Assembly (NCBI GenBank): GCA_018398585.1 | Contig: JAGTTD010000001.1 | Location: 30,077,438-30,141,437, forward strand | Reading direction: 5' to 3' | Length of the DNA stretch: 64,000 nt | Origin: Simmondsia chinensis | Lineage: Eukaryota; Streptophyta; Magnoliopsida; Caryophyllales; Simmondsiaceae | In this document: positions 1 to 9,800 of the stretch, piece after piece | Position numbering within the stretch: position 1 is the stretch's first letter | How the letters are laid out: every line of letters begins with the position of its first letter | Translations under genes and position numbers: made by a program | The notes under the pieces: model-generated | Told to the model about the DNA's origin: nothing | Database searches by the model: none | Seen by the model: only the letters and a program-made list of their open reading frames with translations

Positions 1-368
1 TTAAAGCTTCATTTGGCTTAAATTAGCTATATTTTTGAAGGCATAAATAAGTATAAGGTTGTTTGTCACCCTTATTGTCGACTAGTTCTGAGATTTACTT
101 TGATGACTAGAATGTTTATGAGATGAGATTATTGCTGAATCAGACTTTTGAATCCATATTTTTGTCTTTTAACTAGTTAGTGAGATTATTACTTTTTACC
201 CTTAATCTTATGACATATCGTACTGTTTGGGTCGAAATAATGGTAGTAACTTTAGGAATAGGAATCCACTATTCTACTTCTAACAATGTTGAAATCAATT
301 GTATATTTCTTTATCTTGAGTAACCCCTGAAAAAAAAAAGTGACTGGTTAGTTCTCGTAGCCCCTGTG

Positions 369-650
369 TCTCGAGCAAGTAAGCCCGTAGGGGTATCTTA
401 AAACCTGGTACCTTGAGCCAACTGGGTCAGGAACTTCCGGTCGAAAGCTCGCTACATGGGCCACATGGAAAGTTTAAGAAGAATCAACTTTATAATTACT
501 AAAATAAGCACTAAAAAAAAAAGGTATGTGCTAATGGATTAGGTTGTGGATCCTTAAGACTCGAGCCATTAGGTCCGTAGGGGTCTCTTAAAACCTGGTA
601 CCTTGAACCAACTGGATCGGGAGCTGCCGGCAGAAAACTCGCTACATGGG
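369..650. repeat. Duplicated ~92-bp block, period 190 bp
   Basis: Positions 369-460 and 559-650 share the same order of words (for example ctcgag, ccgtaggggt, ttaaaacctggtacc, ctcgctacatggg) at a constant offset of 190. Untranslated regions of Tat/Ogre-type elements are known to carry tandem repeats. Confidence 0.8.
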
Positions 651-710
651 TTTGAGGGAGACACACCTAACCTAGTGAAAAAGAAAAGAAAAAAAAACGG
701 AAGAATGGAA

Positions 711-1013
711 AACAAGAGAGAAAAGAGAAACATTTTGATTTCACTATTGATTAGTAGTGAAGGGTTAGAATAACTTGTTCCTTTACTTATTACCTTTATT
801 TCTTCTTTAAGTTAGAGGGTTTTGAAGTAAAACGAAGGGGAGAGAAGTTATAAGATCACTCAGAGCCAGAGAAAAGAGAAGCCTTTTGATTTCACTATTG
901 ATTAGCAGTGAAGGGTTATGATAAATTGTTCCTTTACTTATTACCTTTATGTCTTCTTAAAGTCGGAGGGTTTTGAAGTAAAACGAAGGGGAGAGAAGTT
1001 CTAAGATCACTCA
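711..1013. repeat. Tandem duplication, period 151 bp, two copies
   Basis: Copies at about 711-862 and 862-1013 are very similar over their full length, from a gagaaaagaga start to a gatcactca end, with a few substitutions and small gaps. The duplication lies in the 3' untranslated part of the Athila/Tat-type element. Confidence 0.85.
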
Positions 1014-1193
1014 CTGGTAAAAAGACCTTAATGACGGTGACTTAAGTTAGAACTAGTGCACTAATAACGTCACATAAAGATTTGCTACTCTCAAGTACAC
1101 TCTCAAATATGATTGAACAATAATTTTCACAAGTGACCTTTGCGGTTAAATACCTGAATCGACTTTTCCTCTAGTATCTAGCTTAAATCGAAT

Positions 1194-1213
1194 CTTGCTT
1201 GAGGACAAGCAAG
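1194..1213 (+). other. Perfect hairpin before the 3' LTR
   Basis: CTTGCTTGAGGACAAGCAAG has 8-bp arms and a 4-nt loop. It ends 18 nt before the LTR and is followed by a purine/T-rich stretch (aaggtgtgggtttggagatg) that is the probable polypurine tract. A diverged hairpin sits at the same distance from the 3' LTR of the Athila element at 54894-54915. Confidence 0.7.
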
Positions 1214-1231
1214 GTGTGGGTTTGGAGATGT

Positions 1232-2751
1232 TGATGCACTTGATTTTTACATATTTTATTTCACATTCCTGCCATATATTCGGCCTCTACATGTGTGTTT
1301 TTGTTGTAATCTAGGTACATTTTGGCTTAGAGTGCAACGGAGCAAGCAAAGGCTGAAAAGTGGAAGATTCAAGCGTAATCGAGGCATAATTGAAGACTAC
1401 TTTGAGAAACCCCACCACTTGTGCAAAATAAGTACCCATCGAGTCAAGATTCCTTCAAAAAGAGTCTTTCCTCAGGCGCGTGAATCGATTGACCATGCAT
1501 TTTGGCAATCGGTCAAGCTTAAAACGATAAAAGGCTAAAAGAAGGGTATTTATGACCCAATATTTTGCTAATCTACTTATGGAACCTCTTGGGTCACGTA
1601 GATCTCTTCGAGAGCTTCGATTTGGTATATAATTTGGCCCATAGCTCATTACGGATCAAAAGTTACGCTCGTTTTAAATTAACTGCGCAAGCTGCTAAGG
1701 GGGCGCCGATCGATCGGTTTGACCACCGATTGATCGGGGATGGAACGGGACCAACCCTCAAGCACGCCCCATGTATTAATATGGAGGGGGAGACCTAATT
1801 TCACATCTTTTGCCACACCTCCTCTCCTCCTCTCCTCCCGAAGCCGCTACGAGATCCAAGGGGTTCTCAAACGCCGAAGCGCAAGTGGTCGGAGTGCCGG
1901 AAGGATCAAAGCAAGGATCAACGTCAACATCAATTGAGGGAGTTTTCAATTCCTAATTGTTTATTCATTGTTTTCTCTCTTTTTTTTTTAGATGTTACTG
2001 ATGTATAAACTCCCGTGGAGGAGTAGACTCTTTTAGTTTAGGGATGAGGTGAGGATAGCCGCACGTATCCCAGATTTATGTTATACTTTTGACGATTGGT
2101 TTAGTTATGTTATATTCGCACCCCTGTAGGGAGTTCTTCATGATTGTTGGATATTTTTGTATGTGTGCTTGTAGCAATGACTAGATCTCCAACTTTGCAG
2201 CGATTAGTCTTGTGATTGTAGCCTAGATCATAACATAATAGGATTTCACGCGTGGTCAGGATTGAGGTTGTACCCAACCCTAAAGCCAGTCTTTTATATA
2301 AATTAATATTGAATTAGGAGTAATAAAAGAATTAAGTAGTGCTAATGAGATAACCTATGCTACACTTAGGGTGCTAATAGGTTATATCTTTAGACTAGTT
2401 CATTACCCTAAGCCCTAATTTATATATTAACCCAGGCTTAGAGCTTGTAGCCTAAGTCCTTCAAATCAACGTCCTAAGTAAAATATAATGACGGGATACG
2501 TGTTAAGCTACCCTAAATTCACTCCCTAAACTAACCTCAATTAAATTGACACATTTACTTTATATTCAGTTTTATTAATTTAGCCAACAATTTATTCAAA
2601 AAAAAAAATCTGAAAATTCAAACCGCTCGTTAATCACTAAGTCTAACTTAGCATGATTCCCTGTGGATACGACCTGTATACCCGACAAAGCTACGACGAT
2701 CTCGTAAGCTTGCGAGTGGACGGTTTTAAAACACACTTTAAAATCACATCA
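1232..2751 (+). mobile_element. Athila/Tat-type long terminal repeat (3' LTR)
   Basis: This 1520-bp block begins TGATG and ends CATCA, directly after the hairpin and purine tract of the internal region, as a 3' LTR should. It contains several diverged short open frames (1293-1937) that do not look like proteins. The matching 5' LTR would be left of the window, so neither the target duplication nor the LTR divergence can be read. Confidence 0.75.
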
Positions 2752-2797
2752 GTGCCTAAGTTATATACATAAAAAACACCTTTTTAAACACTGACCA

Positions 2798-3046
2798 AAT
2801 GAAAACAACAGACCCAGTGCTTCAAAGACTCCGCATAAGCAGGGTCTAAGAGGGGTGGATGTACGTAGCTTTACCCCTTTAAGGTGTAACCCTGCGAGAG
2901 ACTATTTCCAGGGGCCACCAATCTTATAGGTTTGGCAACACAAAGACTCCCCAAGAGGTCACCCATTTTAGTACTACTCTGTCACAAGCACGCTTAACTT
3001 CAAAATTCTTAATGAGATCCGTTTGCATTAGTGCCTGGTAAATGAA
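2798..3046 (-). mobile_element. SINE with 5S rRNA head and Au-like body (copy B, older)
   Basis: Read on the minus strand, the element begins with an almost full-length 5S rRNA-like stretch: accagg-cactaatgc, then cggatctcat, then gaagttaagcgtgctt, gagtagtact, atgggtgacctc and ttgtgttgc, in plant 5S order. It continues into a body with ggggtaaagctacgtacatc, agaccctgc and gaagcactgggt, and ends in a short TTG-rich tail. Diverged flanking repeats (2779-2797 and 3047-3065) look like a target duplication. The order of 5S head, Au-like body and TTG tail matches copy A at 6471-6675. RNA polymerase III promoter use is inferred from the 5S internal control region. Confidence 0.85.
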
Positions 3047-3225
3047 CCTTTAAACACTAACTAAACACTTACAACAATATTATAAGTGCTTCCTGATTGA
3101 TTAGGCCAAACACAAATTGCTTCTTTAAAACATCACTTTTTACAAAAACACTTCTGCAAAAACAGTTTTTCCCACAGCAATGTAAAACAGGCCCTTAGTC
3201 ATACAACTATTAATAAAAATCTCAT

Positions 3226-4390
3226 TTAGTCACCCAAATTATTTGAAATAGACAAGTTGGTCACCAAATAATAATGTAAAAAATTTTATCGCCCAACTTC
3301 AAATACAAACTCAATTTGGCTGCTAAAGTCATTTAAAAATGATAAAAATTTCATCATTCAAGTAAAAAAAAAATTTTTAATTATGTTTTTAATTTATTTA
3401 TTTCATTTAAATTTTCATATTTTATTTGTAACAAATTGATCCTTATTTGGTTATTGAGATTAGGTAAAAATTAAAAAATTAAAAATCAATTTGACATTAT
3501 ATAAATTGGATAATATATTCTAAGAAATGAGAATTAATGAGTATTTAAAAAACAAAAATCCAATAAATGTGATACGAAATTGGATCAAAGATAACTCAGT
3601 CAACTAAAACAACAATCAAACAACCAATTAACGGGCCTACAAGACAGTAAATGGCCGCCCCGTTATATGATTTGTATATATGTATATAGTATTGAGCTAC
3701 AAGTATAAAGAGAAAGGGGGGAGATATAGAGAGAAGCTTAGGAAGAGGGAGAGATACATCACTAATCATCAACATAGACTTTATTTATATTAAAAGCTAT
3801 TGACCCTAAAATGACCATAATACCCTCCTATTAGCCCAGTTCAATAATCAGGTCTAATGTCAGGTTTGTATTAATACCCCTAAACCCATTTTGGCTTGTA
3901 TCAATTATTTCCCCCCCAAACAACGGTCATTGATACCTAGCCAAATTCTAAATGTAGATAATTCTTCCGGGTCAAATATTAAAATTACAAATTTTACCCC
4001 TTTCACTTTACTAAAATTAGTAAAAATTACAAAATTCATTTTCTCTAGGATATTTAAGTAAAATGCAGGGGTAAAATAGTAATTTAGATATATAAACCCC
4101 AAACCCAAATGCCCTTTCTCCTTCCCCTCCGAAATCCTCCAACGCCACAAAACCAGATGATTACAAGCAAAACACGGAGGACTTTTTCTTTTAAAAAAAA
4201 GGGACACATTGAAGCGATCAAGTTAAAAACATAATTGAATAACAATTTTTTTTTTTTAAATGGATGATGTATTTCATTTTTAAATAACTTGCAACAAAAA
4301 TGAGTTTTGTTTAAAATTAGGTGATAAAATTTTTCAAATTTTTATTTGAGTGACCAACTTATCTATTATATTAGAATGTAGGTGACAATG
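3226..4390. mobile_element. Non-autonomous DNA element with long terminal inverted repeats (MULE-like?)
   Basis: Sequence at 3226-3362 is repeated in inverted form at about 4237-4390 (shared words include acaagttggtcac, aaattttatc and atttaaaaatga). The arms are about 140-160 bp and diverged. The interior (about 3560-4200) is AT-rich and resembles an inserted LTR-like piece, with no convincing protein. Long inverted repeats suggest a Mutator-like or foldback element, but I could not define the ends or a 9-bp duplication. Confidence 0.5.
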
Positions 4391-6454
4391 TCATGTTTGA
4401 GATTGCTTTTTTTATTTTTTTGGGAAAAGGTGTGTTTTTCAGAAAAGAAAAAAAGCACTTTTTTTTCAAATTTCAATGTGTTTGGCCAAAGTGGAGAGAT
4501 TGTTTTTTATTAGAAGCATAAACCATTTTTTAATTTTTAGTGAGAAGTAAAAATTTGACACTTCTCCTTTTAAAGAGAAGCAAAAACAAAAATTAAACAA
4601 TTAAAAAAAAAATTAGTTTATGTATCATGAAGTTTAATAATACATCTTAAAACTTGGTTATATATTTAAAAAATAATTTATATATTAAAAAAGATATTAA
4701 ATATGTAAAAAACTTCTAGTATTTAGTAACATATTTAATATATTTAAAAAAAATTGAATATTGAAAAATAATTTAAATTTTTAGAAAAAATTTCAAATAC
4801 TTCAAAGATATTTAAATAATATTTTCTATATTTAGAAAATACTTCAGATTATAAAACCCTTCAATAACAAAAGCCGTTGAGGCATTGAGTTTATTATTAT
4901 ATTTTAGATAATGAAAAAATATTTTAAATGCATATTAAGGATTTGAAATGATATTTGAGTTATTTTTTCTGCTAGAAGAAGCTTATGTCAATGTCATTTT
5001 TGATAATTTGATAGAAAAAAACACTTTTATTAAACATCAGCCCAAACTATCAATAATACCATAAATGCTATTTTACAGGTTCTACCAAACACAAACTGTT
5101 ATTTGAACAAAACTTTTTCCAAAGTGCTTCCACAAAGTGTTCCTTAAAAAAGCAAAACAATTTTTTCACAATAATGCCAAACAGGTGCTAATTCTTCCAA
5201 AATTTAATTTTGGTAACTAAAATTGACTTTCATCAAAAGTTGCATGGCTACGTCATCCAAAATTTGACTTGAGTAATCATTGTCCATTGTTTACCATTTT
5301 GGTGACCCAAAAGGAGACTTGACTACTTTACCCCCTTGACCTTACCAAAACATACATGAAGCGTAAGGGAAATTTTTTTTTTATGCGATAGCAGTTGGCT
5401 CTAGGAATTGTTACACTACAAATAGTCAACCCCAGAACTTTAAAGCATGCTACCACGTCCTAGGAGAGGAAAAAGAAACAAAACCATAACAAGATACGAA
5501 AGAAAAATGAACAACGTTACTTACACAGCAAGCATTTGGCATTGAGCTAAACTCTGCCCGTTAAGGAAAAAAAAAATTGAAGGAAAAGGCACCAGGCCCC
5601 ATTCGGAAGGAAGGTTCAACCTAATGCATCTCAAGTTTACTTAAGTTTCCTGCGCGAAGATAATGCTCAGCAGGTCAGCACCCTCTGTCCCACGGTACTG
5701 TCAATCTGAGAACAAAGATGGTTGGCCCCAAAAACTTCAGTATAAGCAAATAGTAAATAAAAATAAAAAAGGCAGTTACATGCACAAGGCACGCACCATG
5801 TTATCAAATATGAGCAGAAGAGCATCATGTATTAGAAAAAGTTTCAGATGTTGAAAGAAGAAAAATGAGGGTATTAATGCGACAGCAGCTGAATGGAATG
5901 CCAGAAAGCAAGCCATCCAATGCTATTAATTATAGGCTTTACCGTCAGCTTTTCGGCACTTCTCTAGTTGTGTTTCCATTGTACTAAAATCTGGAAAACA
6001 CCCTTCCCCCTCATATTCCAAACTCTTATACATTGAAAGAAGTTTGTTGCATTTTCTGAACTTTTAAGCGTTTTCCAACATTAATGAACAAAGAACAAAT
6101 TGTTTCTCCAATTTTTCATTTCCTTAAAACGCACTTAAAGATATAAATACGAAACTATGATAACTTTACCGTTACTGTAACCTGTAACCTACACCTACGG
6201 AGGAGGATGTATAGACAGCACCATGAACTGGTTTTCCAAACAGAATTTCCCCACCACTACCATCAATTAAACCACCATATTGAAGATATTTCCACACAAG
6301 TGCACATTGCATGAAACTGAGTCCTTAACCATGGAATCAAACTGTTATTCACAGTCATGTCATTGGCACGCTGTTGCATAAACGAGGTGTCACAGACACA
6401 TAACATGTCATGTAGATAGCATAACTTCACAACTAGCACAAAATTTGTGACGTC
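4391..6454. other. AT-rich intergenic stretch
   Basis: No gene or transposon is recognised here. It contains A/T-rich runs and short frames without protein character. The right part (about 5400-6450) may include the 3' untranslated region or terminator area of the minus-strand RRM gene, but no clear signal fixes its end. Confidence 0.4.
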
Positions 6455-6470
6455 AATGATCATTCCATCA
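6455..6470. repeat. Target site duplication, left copy
   Basis: AATGATCATTCCATCA is repeated without mismatch at 6676-6691, bracketing the SINE at 6471-6675. A 16-bp duplication fits LINE-driven insertion. Confidence 0.95.
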
Positions 6471-6675
6471 GAACTCCGAAGTTAAGCGTGCTTGGGCGAG
6501 AGTAGTACCAGGATGGGTGACCTCCTGGGAAGTCCTTACCCTCAGGTTAGGGGCACTGGGAAACAGCCTCTCTTCAGGTTAACACCCTGAAGGGGGAAGG
6601 CTGCATACATCCGCCCCCCCCAGACCCTGCGTAGGCGGGAGCCCTTGAGGCACTGGGTATGTTCCTTGTTCCTTT
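6471..6675 (+). mobile_element. SINE with 5S rRNA head and Au-like body (copy A, young)
   Basis: The first ~60 bp (6471-6531) match plant 5S rRNA from its middle to near its end with about one change: gaactccgaagttaagcg, tgcttgggcgagagtag, caggatgggtgacctcct. This part holds the 5S internal promoter boxes. The rest (6532-6675) is a body like that of Au SINEs: ggcactggg, aaggctgcatacatcc, agaccctgcgtaggcggg, gaggcactgggta, then a T-rich tail with TTG. A perfect 16-bp duplication flanks it. The 5' part of the 5S head is missing compared with copy B. The copy lies about 60 bp beyond the tentative stop of the minus-strand RRM gene, antisense to it, so it may sit in its 3' untranslated region. Confidence 0.92.
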
Positions 6676-6691
6676 AATGATCATTCCATCA
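6676..6691. repeat. Target site duplication, right copy
   Basis: Identical to 6455-6470. Confidence 0.95.
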
Positions 6692-6737
6692 CATAACAAA
6701 CTTCATTTGATTCCATGATTGGAACGAGTGAGTGGCA

Positions 6738-6881
6738 TTATATGCTGCATCTTAGTTTTTCTAGGATGCTCACAGGTGGGGACAATTCAGTATGAAAAAG
6801 AGTGTGTTTTACTGGCTCTCTAGCCAGATACTGACATCTACGATGCAAGACGTTGCTTCCATGCGCTCTTTCCCATATCCG
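6738..6881 (-). CDS. RRM gene, tentative terminal exon 10
   Basis: A good acceptor (tttttgcag) at 6882 opens a frame in the expected phase that ends in TAA at 6738 ([11 protein letters not shown] ... LRCSI). The sequence no longer looks like an hnRNP tail. Another frame from the same acceptor reads [13 protein letters not shown] and ends at a stop about 70 bases in; it looks more natural but needs a different phase. An unseen small exon in intron 9 could reconcile this. Confidence 0.4.
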   Translation of the reverse strand, partial: RIWERAHGSNVLHRRCQYLAREPVKHTLFHTELSPPVSILEKLRCSI

Positions 6882-9800
6882 CTGCAAAAAGAAAAAGATT
6901 ACATGGAAAAAAAACTTACACTTAGTACTTGTTTGATCATCAAACGGCATATATCACACTTCAAACTAAAGCATAAGAACAACAGCCCATGACAAATTCA
7001 AATGATTAAGTTCCATCTTGGTTGGACGGAAGGCAACTTCCTTGTTCAAAATTTTATTAAAAGAAAAAATTTCTTCGAATATTTTCTTTTGTATGTAAAG
7101 AAATAATTTCGCCATTTAACTTATTTGGGATTGCAGTGAGACCAGAGAGGTTAGAGACTAAGATAGAAAACTAGTCTCCCTCGGCAAGGAAAATGACTTC
7201 TTTATTGAAAACAAATTGATTCTCCCTTACATGGAAGAAAAAGTTTCTCCAGAGGCTTCGTTTGGGGGGGGGGGGGGGAATATTGGGGAATTAGACTTTA
7301 GGAATCAATTTTTCTTTTTCCGCTGTTTGGCATCCATTCTTTGACGGAAAAGATTTTCCAAGTGAAAAGGTTTCCACCCAAATAGGCTGAAAGTGACTTC
7401 TCTTGTAAAATGATGGAAGTCAGTATTCCAACCAGCCGTAAAAGCTTCATTGATCCAAATTTAGATTGGATTGAAATGAACTAGATGGGATCATAGATCA
7501 TTAGAGGTTATAACATTGGATGAGGGTTGAACCAAGGAATGACTAGTCGACCAAATTATGTGGTCCAATATGATTTTCGGTCATGACTGATACGCTATCC
7601 TTTAAGAATTTTCATTACTTCACACCTGAATAAAGGATCAAGAACCGAATTGAATAGCAGTCAGTTCAGTTAACTCAGATTAAATAGCTAGGTCTGATCC
7701 GGGTTTACAGTTTGGATTGCTACTTGAACACATGTTAGAAACAAAAACAATTTCTAACTTCCATTTCCAAATTTCCTTTTCAGCTTCAGTATTGCTTTTC
7801 CGAAAACACTTTTAAAAATGGAAAAATCTATGATAATTTTTTGAAATGTTTCTTTATCATTGTTTCCTTCTCTCTTGGTAAAAAATTATGGGCATAAGTA
7901 ATACAAGTAAATCCGAAGACCCAATAATTTGATTCAAACCCGATCCAAAAACTTTACAGTAACCGGTCCGAAAATGACCGGTTCGATTACATCCAAAGTA
8001 TGGATATAAGTCCGACACAAATATCACTTTGGAAATTTTTTTGGGTTACAAATTTGATATTGGATACCGTCTACTTAACAAGTTATACTAATATTGATTT
8101 AATCGTCAAATAAATTCATGTGTAACACAATTTCAAAGTACAAATTGTCTACTGATGATGTTTAATCGTATGAAAAAAAAAAAAAAAAAAGTAATTCATT
8201 GTTGTAATAGAATATGGAAAACAAAAGGATGCCCATTTTTTCCATTTCCAAAACACAAGTGGAAAAAGATTGGAAAACAGTTTTTCCAACTTTTCTAATA
8301 GACTATGGAAAACTAGAAAATTGTTTTCAGGAAAAAAAAAGAGGGGGCCTTTTGACAACTTCCACAGCTATCCATTTTCCATGGAACATTTACCAAGAAA
8401 ATTGGAAATTTCTATGTTTCATGGAGAACGTTGGAGAAGCAGGCTCTTTAAACATGTCCAGACCGACATGGGCATTTGGAGACTTCTTTAAAGACCAAGA
8501 AAATTTTCAAAAAATGAACAGAACTAAACTTTTAACAAACAAATGCATCCAAACGAATCAAAATTAACCATACCTCAATATTGCTTGGGCAACTCCGATC
8601 CCCATAACGAGGTCCTGCCATCAAGTCTTATTGTTACAAAAGAAAGAATTATAATATACCTAAATCCATATTTAAATACTCAAGCTAACTTACCAGGACT
8701 ATAACCATCAGGCTGTTGATAATAAGCCGAGTCAGTTGTACTGCCCCTGGGAAAAAATACATTATAGCTGGACTAAGCAGAGACTAAGTTACCACTGATG
8801 ATAACACATGATTCATAGTGTACCATCAATTATCAAGCAATAAATAGGCATGTCAAATCATAAGATGTTAACAGGAAGATAACCTTGAGCTTGCAACTGG
8901 ATGAGATCCTTCCAAGCGTGAGCGAGGATAAACATTCATGTCCGTATACAATGGCCCTGCCTCCTGCCAAACTAAAAAGATTAAACTTCACGCTGAAATA
9001 ATTGAAAAGACCAAAATATTAAAAAAGGGAACCATCTTTTGTTATTACCATCACTGAGAATTGGCGCTTCCTACCAGATAAGGCATCAGGGTTATCAATA
9101 TCCATCAAACCTGCAGAGACAACGGAAATCATTAAGGCTCCGTTTAAGACTTTTTCCTCTAACAGAACATTTCTACGTGTTGATAAATGATTTTTCAGTT
9201 CCTGGAGTATAGAATCGTTGTAAAATTTTTGTGACTAAAAATACTTTCATCAAAATTTTCCTTCACGGTGTAAGAAATCAATCCCATTGCATAATTTTTG
9301 TAAATACAGTCCCTTTTAATGCCTTTGAATAACCAAAGTGAAGCAAATAAAGGAGCAAACCAGTTTTAAGCAATAAGCAGGAGGTGGCAAGAAGTGGTGG
9401 CAAGCTCAAGTAGGTGGTGTTAACCACTGAATCATACATACAACACCCAAGTAGGAGTTGTCAACCACCAAGGAAGTGGTGGTACCACCACGCATGACAT
9501 GGCAACCTCTGAATTGTGTTAGCATAACCAAAATAGAAGGTGAGAAGCCACCAAGAAAGGGTGGCAGCCACCAAATCAAGATAGGTTTTCCTACAGCCAT
9601 CCTTTTTTTCTTTTGCTTGACTTGGACAAATATAAATAGGAGAGAAAGGGATTGATAAATGTAGGATTAGCCATTCAGTAAGCATCCAGACAAAGAAACC
9701 CATAAACACTTAACCAGAAAGCAAGTGTGCAGAAACATCACAACAGGAGCATTAGAACAAAGAAAGTGAACTATCATTAATCTCTTGCTAATACACTTTG

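Larger units (their letters stand above)
1..1231 (+). mobile_element. Athila/Tat-type LTR retrotransposon, 3' internal non-coding part
   Basis: This is the 3' untranslated part of a large Ty3-type element whose coding region lies left of the window. It leads directly into an LTR at 1232. The sequence just before that LTR has a perfect hairpin (1194-1213) and a purine-rich stretch, the layout known for Athila/Tat elements. It holds two internal duplications (369-460 with 559-650; about 711-862 with 862-1013). I see no coding capacity here. Confidence 0.75.

Noticed and set aside
1293..1937. Small open frames inside the first LTR
   Set aside because: They overlap each other on both strands within an LTR and show no protein features.
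2798..3046. Cassandra-type element (5S sequence inside an LTR)
   Set aside because: There are no paired LTRs, primer site or TG...CA ends; a SINE body and TTG-rich tail follow the 5S part, as in copy A.
6471..6531. A functional 5S rRNA gene
   Set aside because: Only the 3' half of 5S is present, it runs straight into a SINE body, and the whole unit has a target duplication; there is no 5S spacer array.
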